DNA of 64,000 nt from Erythrocercus mccallii (Eukaryota > Chordata > Aves > Passeriformes > Dicruridae). The DNA lies in contig VZRG01001061.1 of assembly GCA_013397435.1 (NCBI GenBank), positions 175,913-239,912 on the forward strand, given 5' to 3'. The position numbers and the translations under genes were made by a program. This document shows positions 25,701-40,122 of the stretch, one piece after another. The stretch's first letter is position 1; each line of letters opens with the position of its first letter. The notes beneath the pieces were generated by a model that saw only the letters and a program-made list of their open reading frames with translations, was not told where the DNA came from and did not search any database.

Positions 25701-28700
25701 GTCTCATCCATTCAGGGGTTCCGCAGTGATCCCAGAGGAAAAGCTAATGTAACTGCAACTACTTCTCTTTAGGGACTTCTCTGCCTTAGGATGTTTCCAA
25801 TGGCAGGAATCCCCAGCAGAGTGGCTCTCAAGTTGTGAACTAAAACCAGCTGCACTGCCAGGCTCCAACATCGGGACCCAGAGCAGGCCAGGTTGCCCAG
25901 GATGACCATTCCATTTTCCCCTTCAGTTAAAACAAAACCTGGTAATTTCTTGCTGTCCTTCTGATTTCTGCTGTCCACAACTACTTTGTAAACTGGAGCA
26001 AATCAGTCATGTCCCAACACCCACCAGCTTCCTTTGGCTTCCTTCTCACATTCAAAAATGTCAAACTATGAATTCCAGACCCTGCTTCTTCCTTTCAGAA
26101 TGTGCAGTATCACCCTAGTCACACACACTTCTCCCCTCCCACTTCTTGTCAAATTCCACTGCCCATACTGACATCAGAGCAAGTTTTATATACTTCAAGC
26201 TGTGAAATCATCTACTTCTTCCCAGCACCCCTCAAGAGCGAACTGCTTTCCTGTCCTCCTCTCCCTACAAACCAGCAGGTGAACACCCACTCAATCCTGC
26301 ACATGACTTTACCAAAGGAGGTTTTGCTGGAGTAAAACAAGCATTCAAGAAGGTCTAGTTTTATAAATCAGATTACATATTCTTCCCTGCAGCTAAAATC
26401 TCATCTCCACATTTCCTATTTTCAGTGCTTTTACCACAAATTAAAGAGGCAGTGGGAGGGAGAGCTTTCTCCTTCCATATTCTGTGCCCAGGCAAATGGT
26501 GATTTTCACAAAGGTCAAAAAGCAACCTCTTTTTACAAAACTTCCTGAAGTCTACCTCCAATGCTATCCTTGCAAAGGCTAAAATCCCTACTCATAGTAA
26601 CTCTGCAGTATGCGATAATTATACAGCATTTATAAAGCAGTGCAACTAAATCTTAGCTTTTGACTACAGTAAAATAATGTTCACAGTTGAAGGAGGCCAA
26701 AGTATTTCATTATCTGCAGGCTGGAAATTTGAGACAAATCTTCAAAGACTGTGGCTTTGCAAAGTGCAAAGTGTCAGCTGCTGTACCTTACAGATCTGAC
26801 AACATGCAATGTCACAAACACCAATGCCAGAAGATTGTAGCTACATCTTAGTACCAAATATCTAGCAGCCTTTTTCTTTTTACAGAAGCCTGATCAGAAG
26901 ACTGTAGCCAAGCCATAGTTCAGAATTTAATGATTAAGGGGATCATTACACTGAAAATGTGAAGCATTTCAGGTTTAATTTATGAATGATAGCAACAGCT
27001 CAAGGTAAGATTATTGCACATTTTCATTCACTTTTCACTCTTATAAATAAGTAAAAATGAAAGTTGAGAGTGGCTTTTTGTACACTGTCAGCAAATAAAT
27101 GCCTTGATGTATGTTCACCATGCACTAAATATTCAAGATGCAGCACCTAAATTGCCCAGGATTGCACATAGTGTGCTTTTAATTAACCATAAAAACAAAA
27201 CACAGGTTATTACCTCTTCTAGTATCAGTCACAAGATCTATCTTGTATCAAAGATCTGCCCCAGATAGGAACACTCAAGAGGGTATCAATTTATCTTAAA
27301 GGATTCCAAAAGGTTGCTGAATCCGTGCGTTTCATGGATTGGTTTTGATTGACCCTGCATCTTTGATCTACTGCTGTTGAACGCCCCTCAAATAGGCATA
27401 ATTTATGCTAATTTAACTGAATTCAAAGGACCCATTTTGAGTCACCTGTGGGCTTTTTATCTTCTTTCTCTTCTGTTAGAGCTGGGATTAAATGCTTGGG
27501 AGACACAGTTTTCGTTTTGGACTCAGATATTTATTAATTCTTATCTATGGTACAGTTTCACAAGTTGTGAGTTCTAGCTAACAAAGTGAAAAATGGCTGT
27601 GTGTCCATCTCTTTCCAAAGTCTTTTAAGCACAAATTATCCAATTAACAAAGGACATCTAAATAATTTTTACTTTTAACCCAATGAGCAAACACCTGTGG
27701 TCCACAATGTGGGTTTTTTCATTCAATTACAATATACCACCCAAACCCATAAAGATGAAGGTGAAAGAAGAACCTAGCCAACACTCCAAATCCTCCATCT
27801 TGCTCTATATACATTAATATATACTAAAACCTTAAAATCTAAGTTTTCCACCCTCTGATATCACACACTTCTATTCAAACTACACACCCATAATCCCAGT
27901 GCTATCACTCAATTTTGAAAGTCTGTTCCATGGTCTCAGGTCAAATGTAGTGCTTGCTTGAGGGTCAGTGCCTTTTAGCACAGAAAGCTGAAAATTCTCA
28001 GCTTCCAGGGTTCCAACAGTCATCCTTTGAGCGTCACACTGCAGTCAGCAACATTCTTCACTTTTCCAGCATAAAGCAGCCCGGACCCATTAGGGTTTCC
28101 CATTAGACACCCAGCTCAAATGCAAACCTGTAGAAATACAAATCCTTAACTGACAAATGTCTACTGAAGAAAAGCAAAGAACCTTTATGCAAGAATTCCT
28201 GAAAATCAGGAATGCCGCTACCCATGAAGCACCTGGTATACCACTGCACCTCAAAAAGGTCATGAAGCAAGTATAACCCTAGCACCAAGTGGGAACATTT
28301 GGCTCCTTCAAAGTACTGTAGCCTCATCAGAACACTTGAATCACATTTGACATTTATATCTCTATAAATAATGTGTGAGCAAAAGCAAAGACAAAGCAAC
28401 ATTTGCAGTTCAGGGGAAGACATCAAAACAAACACATCCCTAGTACTCAAATGTTAAACTACATGTGGGAATCTGATGATCTTTTGAATGGCTGAAAGCT
28501 AGGACACAGGAAAGGGCATCTTGTTTTTAAATTAATTATTAATCAATCTTTTCAGCCATCAAATCCTTGCAATGACTCATCCACTTGCTTTACCAAAGTC
28601 TAAACTGTTATGGGGAGACTGGAACATTACCCTCCTGAGTGCAATACTTAACCCTGTATACATAAGAAAAGATTTTAGTAGATTCATTCCTCTCCCACAA

Positions 28701-28706
28701 GATCAT

Positions 28707-28797
28707 TAAAAAAAAAATTATAAAAAAAAAATTCCTCCCAAAAAACCCCAAAACCAAAACAAACACAAAGTAAAGAAAAAGAAAGAAAAAAGAAAAG
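28707..28797. repeat. A-rich low-complexity tract
   Basis: Roughly 90 bases dominated by A on the plus strand, with homopolymer runs of nine or more and interspersed ccc and gaaa steps. On the minus strand, the presumed sense strand of LRRC8D, it is a T-rich tract. No target-site duplication or repeat body is recognisable next to it, so it cannot be called a retroposon tail. Confidence 0.75.
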
Positions 28798-31700
28798 GTG
28801 AAACAATATTTAGAATTTTACATTGAGAGAAACAAGAGAATATAAAGTCCATCTCAGTTATTCATTGCAAAGCCAGTATTCTTCCCGTGACTGTAAATAA
28901 TAAGAGGATTCACATAATCAGAAATCCTCAATTATCATGTCATTGAACTATACAATTCTTCTACACTCATTCAGACAGTTTCTACTGTCTGTAAAGGAAT
29001 TTAGAGAATTGTGGATTGAAGAAACTACTTTTTAAGTTTACAAAATTATGAACTTGATCCTACACCCCACATCCATGCAAATCTCTTTTCAAAGTTTGAC
29101 AGCTCTACTAAATAAACTGAGCTGCAAGACTGGAGCTCAGTTGGTGATACCTATGTACAGAGCTTACTCTTTTCCCATGCTAAAATTATATCAGAACATT
29201 ACAATATATTTGCATATCTCCCACACATGTAACTTTTTGCCAGCAGTAACAAGACGACATCTAGGCTTAGAAAATGTACCAGAAAGAGATAGAACCAGAG
29301 GGTGGAGTTTCCTGCAGGAACACCCAGGCTGAAGTCCAGCAGCTCCCAGGGAAGGTGCTGCTGTTCCAGCGGCCCGATGCCTTCGGATCAGGCTTCCACC
29401 TGCCAGGGTCAATTGTGCAACTCCACCCAGGAAACAAAAAGCTTCCTATTGTTTCTCCCCTCTCCACAGCCTCCTGGCTTCATCCAGGAAAACCAGTATC
29501 ACTTCACCATTTTTCCATAAGAATGATTTACATCTTTCCCTTTCACTATGCTCAGCCCTGGAGCTACCACAGAAGAAGAGGAATAGGAAAAAAAAGTCTC
29601 TGCTGGGTTATCTCCCTCAGTTTCTCCTGCATGTTTTTTCTGGAAATATTTCTAGTAGCAGCCCAGGGTGCTGCTGTTGATTTTAATCATGCAGAAGTAA
29701 TACAAAATTCACATGACTACTGTCAGTTTTCAATCCCAACAAGTTTTGCAAAAAAATCAATTAAAACAATCCGATCTTTCAACTTTTACCTAGGAAAGCT
29801 GTAAAAAAAGTAACAAAGGTAGCAGAACTTTGGAAAAAGTTTGATTTACACATTGGTGCACAGTTATTTTCAGAAAAGCTTTTCATTAAAAAATAAAAAT
29901 TTTGACAGCGCTGAAGACTTCTGACACTTTACTTCCTCTGAAGATGCCACTGTGGAAAAAAAATAATCTAACAAGTAAAAGCAAATAATAAAACATTACA
30001 GGAAAATATCTGACTTGCCGTGAATAAAGTGTTACTAAGGTGTGAGAGTGAGTTTAAGTGATTTTGCAAGTCAGTAATGGAATCCAGTGTTATTCAAGGT
30101 ATGCTGCACACTAGAAATTCTAACTTGAATGCTCAAGTTATAGGGAGCCATGGCCTTCCCTTCTGTACCTTTCCAGTGGCCCATTTTTACCAGTCCCACC
30201 CTACCACAACATCCCAATAGCAAAGCTCAGTTAAAATGCAAGTAGAATAAGACTTTCAGAATAAGAATTAATCTGAAACTCAAGAAAGTCAAATATTGTG
30301 CAGGAAAATTTGAAAACAAGCTCCTACGAGTGCGACAGCATAACCATAACTAGCAGACTAAATGCAATTCCCCCCAAATTATTAATACTTTTTTGTTAAT
30401 GATCATGTTAGCTGCAGGGAAAGTGCCTTTGTAACGTAACATGATTAAGACCCAACTAGAAAAAAGTGAAATAATCAAAAACTATTTTCGTTAGGATCAA
30501 ATTGGGCCAAGTACACACCACATACACAGGGACAAGATCTACTCCAGGAAGCAGGCTTTTTAACACCAGCACACTTAAGATCTAAATTACCATGGACTGT
30601 GGAATGGAAAAATGCAGAACCGCATAAAAGGAAGGCAAACCCTGCTTACAAAATAGCAGTGAGTCAGCTCCTGAGGACTGGTCTATGACTGCTGTGAAAA
30701 CAAGATGCACATTCCTTATGTGCACTCCGATTGTACAGAATGAAAACAAGCCCATCCCCTAAATATGCTGTTAATAGGGTACATGATATTGCAGAAAAGG
30801 TGTCAAGAAACATCAGTAACACGGTTTAACACATACAAACTTCAGAGAATATTTTCAGCCAGTGCTGATCCACAGAGCCTTTTAACCATACACACATCTA
30901 CTCATATTTGGGGCATTTAATAAGCAAGAAACACTTGTATCTGTGGCCTCAGATCAGTAACAGCTTATCTTGGGGACATCTCTAACTCTAAAAGGTCCTT
31001 GAGATATTCTTTAAAGAGTCTCTTTCTGAAATGCCATGACCCTTTAGCTTGTCTAGTTCCATCATCTGTAATCAGACTATCTAGAAAACCAAGAATAAAC
31101 ACCAAGGCCTTTTGTGACAAGCTGTGAAACTATTAACAAGCCATTTAATACCATAAGGAACAACACATAATGTAAGTACTCCACACATTTATTTAGAGAA
31201 CACAATTACATTTCCTCAGTCAAACATCAGAGATAAATGGTGGGCTTTCATAATCTGTCTCCCTCTTAGCAAGTACTCTTGGCTACAAGCAGCTCTCTCC
31301 TTGACCACATTATAGCTCATTTTGTTGGTACTGTTTAGGGCTATCTGGGGGCTTTCTGGTCTTCTGCTCTTTTTGCTGTTTTCAGATGTTATTGGTGAAC
31401 AGGGCTTTTCCTGATATATTGGTTACTTCTGAGAAAAAAAATACTTTCAAAGAATTAATGCAGCACACATGCAGGGGGAAAAAAAAGTCCAATAAATCAG
31501 CTCTATCAATATTATTTTGTTGACAACTATTAAAACAAGGTGCTGACCACTGAATATTATACCAGCACACAATGAATGGAAGCACCCTGTCCAACATCTC
31601 TGAAAAAACAGAAACCTGGAAACCAGCTCATTTCAGGGAAAGGATTAAAGGTTGTTTTTTCAGGTGTCCTTGCATATCAAATCCCTCTGCCAGACATTGT

Positions 31701-33205
31701 AGTTTATCATTGCTAAACACTTACACTGCAGAAGTACCTAGAGACCTCAAGCAGGTCAGGACCTCAGCATGCAAAGTACAAAACTGATGCATAATACTTG
31801 ACAGCCCTTGCCTCATCATATTTTTCAATTTGAAGTGTTTGTCTTCCCACTAGCACAGCTATTTGAACAACCCAGACGAGGAAAAGAAACTCACGGCACT
31901 GCAAAAAATCCACCCAAGTTCCACCAGCAATGTATGAAAGTGCTATCCAACATACAAGGAAAACAGAAGTAGCTCTGCCCCTCGTTAGGATATTACACAT
32001 AAAGATCTAGGTGAAAGTTAAATCAAAGCAGGTTTGGGGCTTTTTAGGTTGGCATATCTTCAACTATTCTAACAAAGACAGAAGAGGCTGTTGAAATAAG
32101 CTTTGTTTAATTTTTATGGATGAGAGCTCCAATTCCCATTTTCCTATCTCCTACAACCTAGACATATCCTTTCAGTGAAGGTAAGAGCTTCTCAGTTGCT
32201 GCCTTCAGATTGAACCCTGGTTGAGACAGAGCAGGGGTGCAAAAGCAAATGAAAAAAATAATTAAATTAACTGTAGGGAGTAGAACTAGTGGGCTAAACC
32301 TCATGTTTGCATCCTCTAAATTAGTTCCATCAAAGGTGAAAAAATATGCAATAGATCTGAAATGAAGCTTAACAAAATGATAGAATTCTTGGCAGCCTGA
32401 TTATTTTAACAAGTTGACAGCCAGTTATTTCAGATTGTCTCAGTTTAAGTACACATACCAGGACAGCACAGTCCAGAGGAGTGGGCCAACACACTCCTGC
32501 AAGATTAGCTGTGCTTTATGTTCCATGTTCTCCCTTCTGATACCTCCTAGCTCCATCACCACTCACCTCTGTCTTCACAAATACTCACCCAAATCCCGCA
32601 GAGGTTACCTGCGGCTCCCCATCCCGTTGCCTAAGCTGAAAAGGAAAAACTGGCATTGCTATGAACTTGACTGCAAGTTCTACTAATCAGGCCAAGGACT
32701 AGAGAGCATACAGACTTAGGAAAAAACAGCCATTAGTCACCAGCCAAAGGGTGAGAGGTGATTGTCTGGTTCTATCACAGCCCACCATTTCTTGCATCTA
32801 AAGAAAAACCCATGCAGCACCCCTGTTTCCAGTCCTTCCCATCTCACCCATGCCACAGGAATGTCTGCTGCTCCCAGCCTTTGGCAGCACTACCAGCACC
32901 TCAGCCTAGTGTCATGGGAGGCAGCAAGTCACCAAAACACGCAACCTGCCAAAAAGGCAAAGCACTTGGGACTGCCAGATCCAGCTGCAAACTGCACAGC
33001 CGGATGCCAGAGTGCAGCTCTGGTACAAGCAACAATCTGGTGGGGTTTTGGCAGGGAAACAGTGGAGTGGCATTTGAGCTCTGCCTCTCTAGCCTTAAAC
33101 TACAGTGCTTCCTCCAGAGTAAAGACTGGAAAAAACAAACCAAACCCAAACCTGGGCAGTGCTCCCCTTAACTGCCACAGAACTTCAAAACAGCACATGG
33201 CAGGG

Positions 33206-33246
33206 CCTGGGGGAAGGTGTTTTCCCTGGGGGAAAGTGTTTTCCCC
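33206..33246. repeat. Tandem duplication of a 19-bp unit
   Basis: The unit cctgggggaaggtgttttc (33206-33224) is repeated immediately as the same sequence with one G-to-A change (33225-33243). Each unit is partly self-complementary (gggaaa and tttccc arms). It is a two-copy minisatellite seed with no evident function. Confidence 0.85.
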
Positions 33247-34060
33247 TCTTAAAAATTTCTTTTCATGAAATTGTTTTTCCCCCAATGTTTCAAGTATCAG
33301 TAAGCTTAACAATCATTACATTCCTTAAATAATTACTTGAACTGCTCATGAAAATTGTTTTGCAGTCTGCCTGGGAAAACATTTTGCCTCAAAAGGTAGC
33401 AGATTCAGTTTATAAGCAGGAAAAAAATTACTTTTTTTGCCCAGCTCCTGAAGAATGTAAGAGTTAATGGAATGGAAAAGAGACTGATACTTTATTGATC
33501 AAAACAATTCTAATTAAGCATAGAAGACTCTTCCATGTTTCCAGTAATATACTGAGCAACCTACTTCATGAAATGCAGTCAGATAAGAAGAAAGTTTGGA
33601 AGCTCATTGCTCAGCAACAAAGGCCAGAATTTCATATATATCCAATCACCAGAGGCAGTGGAATGTTATAATTGCAAGCCTATTCTAGCACTTGAAATAA
33701 TAAATAAAACTAGAGAAACAAATATTATATATATTTAGGTTTTTTCTGAAAGAGGTCCCTAAAAAGCTGGGGACAGAGTAACACAATATAACAACTAAAC
33801 CACAGAAGCACTAAAATAATTGAGTAACAAAGAGTTGTTTGTTCATTTTTTTCCCTTGCAAATCTATCTCTCTTCCCCCCATCTTTACTATTTGAGGTGC
33901 AAGGCAATAATGTCACCAACACCTTATGGTATGTCCTTTTTACCATCATGTGCAAATACAGCACTGTGAGACACGTTGGGCCCATCTACACCAGGAAAAC
34001 CTGGTGTTGGAAAGATCAACTTTTCCCCAGTCCAATCTCTCCTGTGGTTTCTCAATTGCT

Positions 34061-34100
34061 GGAAGTGTTGCCAAGTGTTGCCAAGTGTTGCCAAGTGTTT
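34061..34100. repeat. 10-bp tandem repeat, about four copies
   Basis: The unit ccaagtgttg is repeated head to tail: a first copy with two changes (ggaagtgttg), two perfect copies, and a last copy ending in t. Open frames on both strands cross it and acquire matching short peptide repeats (for example CCQVLPSVAK), which is a by-product and not evidence of coding. Confidence 0.92.
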
Positions 34101-37100
34101 CACCTCTCCTGAAACCAAATTGGGTGTGCAAAAGGACTCTTTGATGCTGCACCTCACTACACCGATTTAGTGCTCCAGTGTTCACTCAACCTCCAAGAGA
34201 ACAAGAACTGTGAAGGTGCTGCCTTCTTCAAAACAGCATCACCTACCAAAGACAACAGACGAAGCTTGAGAGAGCAACATACTGAGAATTCACTTCCCAT
34301 CTATCCAAAAGGTGCCTCCCAAGATTCCAGTCAAGAATTGAGAGCAAGCAGGTATTTCAAAACAACATCACAATATGTCAAAACACATAGCTAAGAATAC
34401 TGCAGCCCACTGAATTTGATACACATCCAGTACGAAACAGGTCTGTGAACACAAAGCCATGCAACAAGACATTACTCCAGGGAAGGTTGAAAGAAAGCAG
34501 TGTTGCATTTTGACCCTGCTCAGATTTTTCTCTGCTATAGCAAGCTGGCGACAAGCCCCGCCAGTGCCATCTCCTTCCTCCCCCTGCTGTGTCGGTGCCA
34601 CTGCCTGCGGCCAGCCTGGGTTCAGGCTCCAGAAGGACAAGCTGGAAGCAGCACAGCTCACTGACCCGTGCCTGTGGGGACTGGCTTTTGCTACCAGTAA
34701 TGGACAAGTCTCCTGTCTAGGCAAAGAAATAAGAGAGCAAAAACAGTGAAAAAACTACTGAAGTGGCGCTGTTTTCAGCTATTCCAGCTATTTTCCAGTT
34801 ATTTTTCAGCTTCTGTCTCTCACAATAACATTGAAAATTCTGCTGGAAGGACAGGAAGGAAGAAAAGATAAACCAACATGAAAACTGCAACACTGGAGCA
34901 AGATACACAAAAGTTCTTTTCATTGCAAAGAATTACTCAAAATGACATCTATATCTGCACTAAGGAAAACATTGCTTCTGCCTTGAGGTAGCCTTGGCAA
35001 TAATACTGTTGCAAGCAAAAAACAGTTTATCATTTTGGAGGGAATTTCAACCAATTTAATTTATTTGTCAGTTTAATAAGCTTCTAATTACTGCTTCTGG
35101 TATTGAAACACACACAAGGGAAACAGCCCTTGCTCTGCAATCCCCCCACCATACCTGCTCCTGGCAGCAGGGCCAGGAGTCATTCTGGTTTCCAGCCGAA
35201 GGTCAGCACTGCTGCTTATTATGTGCGTATAGTAAACAAATAGCTTATACAGACAAGTTGTTCTTAAAACAAATCAAAAGCACATCAAGTGAAATGTGAT
35301 CTAAAATAAGTCAGCAATGTTTCAGAATATCGCTATTTCCCCTGGCACTTCAGGATGCTGCAGCTGCAGAAATTCCTCTAAAACAATTCAAGACTTAAAG
35401 CTTATGCTCCCACAAAAAACAGTTTCCAGACATAAATGTATTATAAATATACACACACACTCTCCATCACAGTAACCAGAGCAGAACACTTGCAGAGGAA
35501 AGCCCCTAGCCACACTTTTACATTTTGTTAATTGAACTGTATCAGCCAATATTTTTTTTCTTGCTTCCCAACTATGCCAGCAAAAATCTTACTGCAAAAG
35601 CCCTTCTAGTGATTGCAAAATTTTTCTGCCTGCATAAACCATTCCTTTCACAGGACATGGTATAAACAGTACCAGCAAAAAAAATACTTCTCATACCAGT
35701 AGAGGAACCTGAGAAGGAAGTGGTAAGAACAGGTAAAAAAAGTGTGCAAGCAGGAAGGGTAAAAGCAAAGGAGAGCATTGCATCAGTCTAGCTTATGTGT
35801 ACAGAAAAAAGCAGGAAGCAGTAACTGCCCTCACACCACATTTGTGCCAGAAGAAACTAAACTGCAAAGTCACTGCAACACTACTACAAGTAACAGCACA
35901 AAAACACTGCACACAGGTCAGACTGACCAACTTGACTGTGACAGACCTGGCATTTTGTTTTCTATTTGGATTTTTGTGTCATGTTTTGTGTAACATATAA
36001 TCTTGAGAAACAAACATCACCTAGAAACTCAAGCATAAGCCATTCCATTTAGGTCAGGTGGATACTAACCCTATTCTCCCCAAGAGTTCAAGTGTCAGTT
36101 GTGTTAACTGTTTCACTACTGACAAGATACTTAGCACAATTTCTTTGCTAAAACCTATCTCAGAACTCCAAGCCATCTGTAAAAGCCTTTTATGAGCAAA
36201 ACCATCCACATTTTCCCCATCCAGGAGTAAACAACATTTCCACTTTTCCTAATGAGCATCCTTATAATACAGACCCACTCTGGCTATGTGAAAAACATTC
36301 AATACTAAGAATAGAGGAGTGTAGGTTAGAAAACAAAAAATTTAAGATATATTCAGTACACTTTTAAAGACTTGCCTGTGTTTCCACTCAAATATAAACC
36401 TTCTCTGTACTCCCTCTACTTTTTATTTTTTTAAACCCCAGATCTGCTGCAGGTTATCCAGCCTGCCACATCACATCAACACAGAAACCAGTAAGGCCTG
36501 GCTGCAGAATTTAGGTCAGCTCGTCTGTGGAGTACATAAGGTCTTCCACACAGCCATGAATTTCCTAGTAATGCTTCAATAATCCCTCTTCATCCTGCTA
36601 CGCAGCTATTTCACTAGGAACTGCTAGCTTTCCTCTAACCACCCAACAAAGACTCTCCACAGGAGGGATGTTTGCAGGCAAATGAGCCACTATCTCTTCC
36701 TTGGGAAGCAGGAAGCTGGTTGTTCAATCAAATAAACGCTGATTCCTATTTCCCAAGATTAAAAAAAAAAATGAAGTATTCATAACGGAGCTAGAAAAAG
36801 AGTCTGTATCTTTTAACCACACCAGGAAAGATATAATCAGAGCTGGAAACTACCTCCAGGATGTTAAGAATAATTTTCTTAACAGATTTTAAACCCTCAC
36901 TGCTTCCGCCTGGATCAATAAATAAAAAAATAACAAAAATGTGATTAATAAATTCAGACAGTCTAAGCAACAAAGGCTGATATTTCTGGAGAGAAAGCAT
37001 CACTTGAGGTGAAAAAACACTGTGTCTCTTCAAAGAATACTCCCTCTAACAGTGAATTACATGACACTGCCATCTCAAGCATTGTACAAGCCCACATAAG

Positions 37101-40073
37101 TAGTAGCCCGCCTCTTAAAGGATCTCTGACAGTACATAAAAATATGCAAAGTCTTTTCAAAACATGGTTCTCAGAGCAGGAGTTCCACATAAACTGCAAG
37201 GTACAGTTACATAAGACAAACACCAAATTGAATACAATTAATCAAAATCTTGAAGTTCTCTGTCTTCATACAGGATGAACCTAACTAAATCTTCTCAAGT
37301 ATACAATCTGAAAGACGTGAATGCAAGAATAAATACCAGTTTCCAGGAATGGTTACAGACATCACAGCAAATAAAAACATAGCAAGCAAGCTGACAGTTG
37401 GTTTTGTCTTAAAACCCATCAGTCTGCTACCTCTCTGTGCTCTACAGTTCCCATATAACATACTGCTCATCAAAAGCTAGCACTGAAGTCTCCCTACTAG
37501 AACAAAGAACAAAGCTGAGGAAAAACCTTTCCACAAGACATCAAACTGCTCTTCAACATGCAAACATTTGTTTAGAGTACTCCCATCCATTCTTTACAAT
37601 TTACATGAAGCCCGAAAATGGTATTTGCAGACACGTACTGAGCTGTACTGCACATTAGATGTGTAAACCAAATACCCCAGAAAACATGTTGCATTTGTTT
37701 ACATTCACCTCAGATCTGTTAGAGAACTCAGACATATAATATGCACCTATGCCAGGCCCACAGATGTGGCTGGCCTTACTGGGCCTCCATTGCATCACGC
37801 AAGACCTTCTAAAGAATATAACTTTTTATAACTAACCCATAACTTAACTCTGCATCAGACAACTTTTCCCATTACTGGCTCAGTACCTGATGAGGCAGTG
37901 CTTCTCCACCCTCCTCCTCTGGCTTCAGCTGGGCTGAGCGCTGGCTCCTGAAGGCTCCAGCAGCAGGAATACCAAGCCAGACTCTGATGATCACTTTCTC
38001 ATTTTGACAAGCGCCACAGACTCCTCCTATATAAAAACAAACTGCTGTGAATTAAACTGGCCAAATAAAGTGGTCATGGTAGCGGGGGTCAGAGGAATGC
38101 CACTCTGCAACACAGAAGACAAAGGTTACTCATCCTTTTGCTGACAGTGCTTCATCTCCGGGGAAGAATGAGCACATTAATAGTTTTAATAACTTTGGAA
38201 CTACTCTAAATGAGTTGTCCTATTCTCAAAGAGCATAGATCCCAAATGAGCAATTTGTCATTTCCCACATATTTTCTTAAACACATTGGCTCATCCTAAC
38301 TTAACCAAGAGCAGTGCTATTTCTACATCATCACCTCCCTACACCACCACAAAAGTCAGACTAGATCCCAGTGATGTGGTAGCTGCACAGTGCATGTGCT
38401 CCACACAAACACTTTGATGACACTTCAACCACTGCTTTACAGCCATACACCAGGAAAGCGGATCACCTTGAGTCAAATGAGCTGCTTGGAAAAATCTCAG
38501 GAAAACACCTCTATCCTCTGGGAGGAACAAAACAGAAAAGAAATGGGATTATCCCCCTCCTTCTTCAGCCCAAACTTCCACCAGCTAAGACCCAGCACAG
38601 CTGCCTTCACCTCCAGAGACCCAGAGGCACCAGGGCTGTGCAGAGCACACAGATGGAAAGCAACAACTCAGCAAAAAGAACAGTCAGACTCCAGCAGGTA
38701 ATTCATGAATATTTATTTTAAGTTTGTTGCTTATTAAGTATGCCTTGTTATAAATCAAGTATTTTACAGTAATTGCCTCCAATCAACAAACACGGGGAAA
38801 GCTGCTATGTAAACCAATGTTGTTCCACATCCAAAAGGAGTCCCTTAGCAACAGGCAGGATTCTACAGGACTCTCAGTACGCAGCCGGCTGTCTGCCACT
38901 GCCTTGCTGCACTACTGTGTGCCCAAGGTGTTCCTGGCACTGCCAACCACAGCACACTGTGCCAGGGTGCCAACACCAGTGCAGCAGGCGCTCACTGCAA
39001 GGGTAGCAAGCCCCAGGTACAGCCCTCCAGAGCAGAGGATGCTCCACAGCCAGGGACAACCAGCTGCATCCCCTGCTTCAGGCCCCAGCCCATTGCCTCC
39101 ACCCCAGCAGTGCCTGCAGCAGAGCTGTTCGGCCCTAAGGGTCTGCACCCAGCACCAAGAGCAGTGCACTCACCCACCTGAGCTGCTCCCAAACCACTGC
39201 AAAAAAAAAATGCAAACCAAGCCCCCACCCCCAATCTCCCTCTAATTTTTTTCTGAGGTTTTTTCAGGGGTGGAACCCACAGGCACTCAGGAACACTCAA
39301 AAGCACACAGGAACAAGCCCTTTGTCAGGCTTTCCACTGAGATAATTTTGAAGGTCAGCAGGAACCTGCTGTTCCAGGTTTCTTCTTAACCGTAGAGACC
39401 CAGGATAAGGAGATAGGGAAAACACTGTCAAACCCTCAAATAAAATGTGTCTCATGGACTTCTCTTCTTGAAAGTGCTTCGGGTGGTCAAGTGGTCTCAG
39501 GAGAAGCAAATCTTTTTATGCAGAACTGGAGTTTTCAGAGACTCTAGGTTTTTAAATTCATGGAGGAAAAAATCTCTGACTAGATACTTTCCAAAGGTCT
39601 ACAGCAAGTAGGCTTCAGAACAGACCTTTGGATAATACTTGAGGTCTAACAGAAAATGCTCATAGCCACGGGGCCATTCATCTTGGCTGCTTCTGTAACC
39701 CTACTTTTTCATGAAGTCAGAGAGCCATGTAAGAAGGGCCTAAACAGAGTTCACCATGCCCTCCAACCCCTCCTCAGCACCGCCCCCAACGGCAACAAAC
39801 CATTTCCAAAAACAGCAGGCAAAGGCAGTTCCCACCTTCACAGCAGGAGGACTCTTTTTTTGAGAATGTATCAGCATTTAAGGAAAGGGGCCAGGAGAGG
39901 CTGAACAGCACCACCACGACCACACTTGGTAAGGCATGGAAGAACAGGAGAGCTTCTCTCCAGGAGCTGAATCACAATCTGAAAGACTGCTGAGGTCCAT
40001 CACCACCACCCTCCCCTTCCCAGAACAAGATGACCACATGGATTGGATCATACCTGGAGGAAATGACAAAACA

Positions 40074-40122
40074 CTTAAAAATTTTGATTTAAAACAAACA
40101 AAAGAAAACAAAAAATAGACCA
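40074..40122. repeat. A-rich low-complexity tract
   Basis: About 50 bases of aaac and aaag type sequence on the plus strand. Simple sequence with no attached repeat body that I can recognise. Confidence 0.6.

Noticed and set aside
29274..29804. Plus-strand open frame of 176 codons
   Set aside because: No recognisable domain, overlapping open frames in other phases and on the minus strand, no splice context; most likely chance.
32758..33268. Two overlapping plus-strand frames of 137 and 168 codons
   Set aside because: Two phases open over the same DNA with no family resemblance, ending in a 19-bp duplication and simple sequence.
33926..34185. Cluster of open frames on both strands with peptide repeats
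   Set aside because: The peptide repeats come from the 10-bp DNA repeat; no transposase or other domain could be recognised.
38817..39245. Plus-strand frame of 142 codons in a GC-rich patch
   Set aside because: CA/TG-rich, CpG-poor sequence with five overlapping frames on both strands and no domain.
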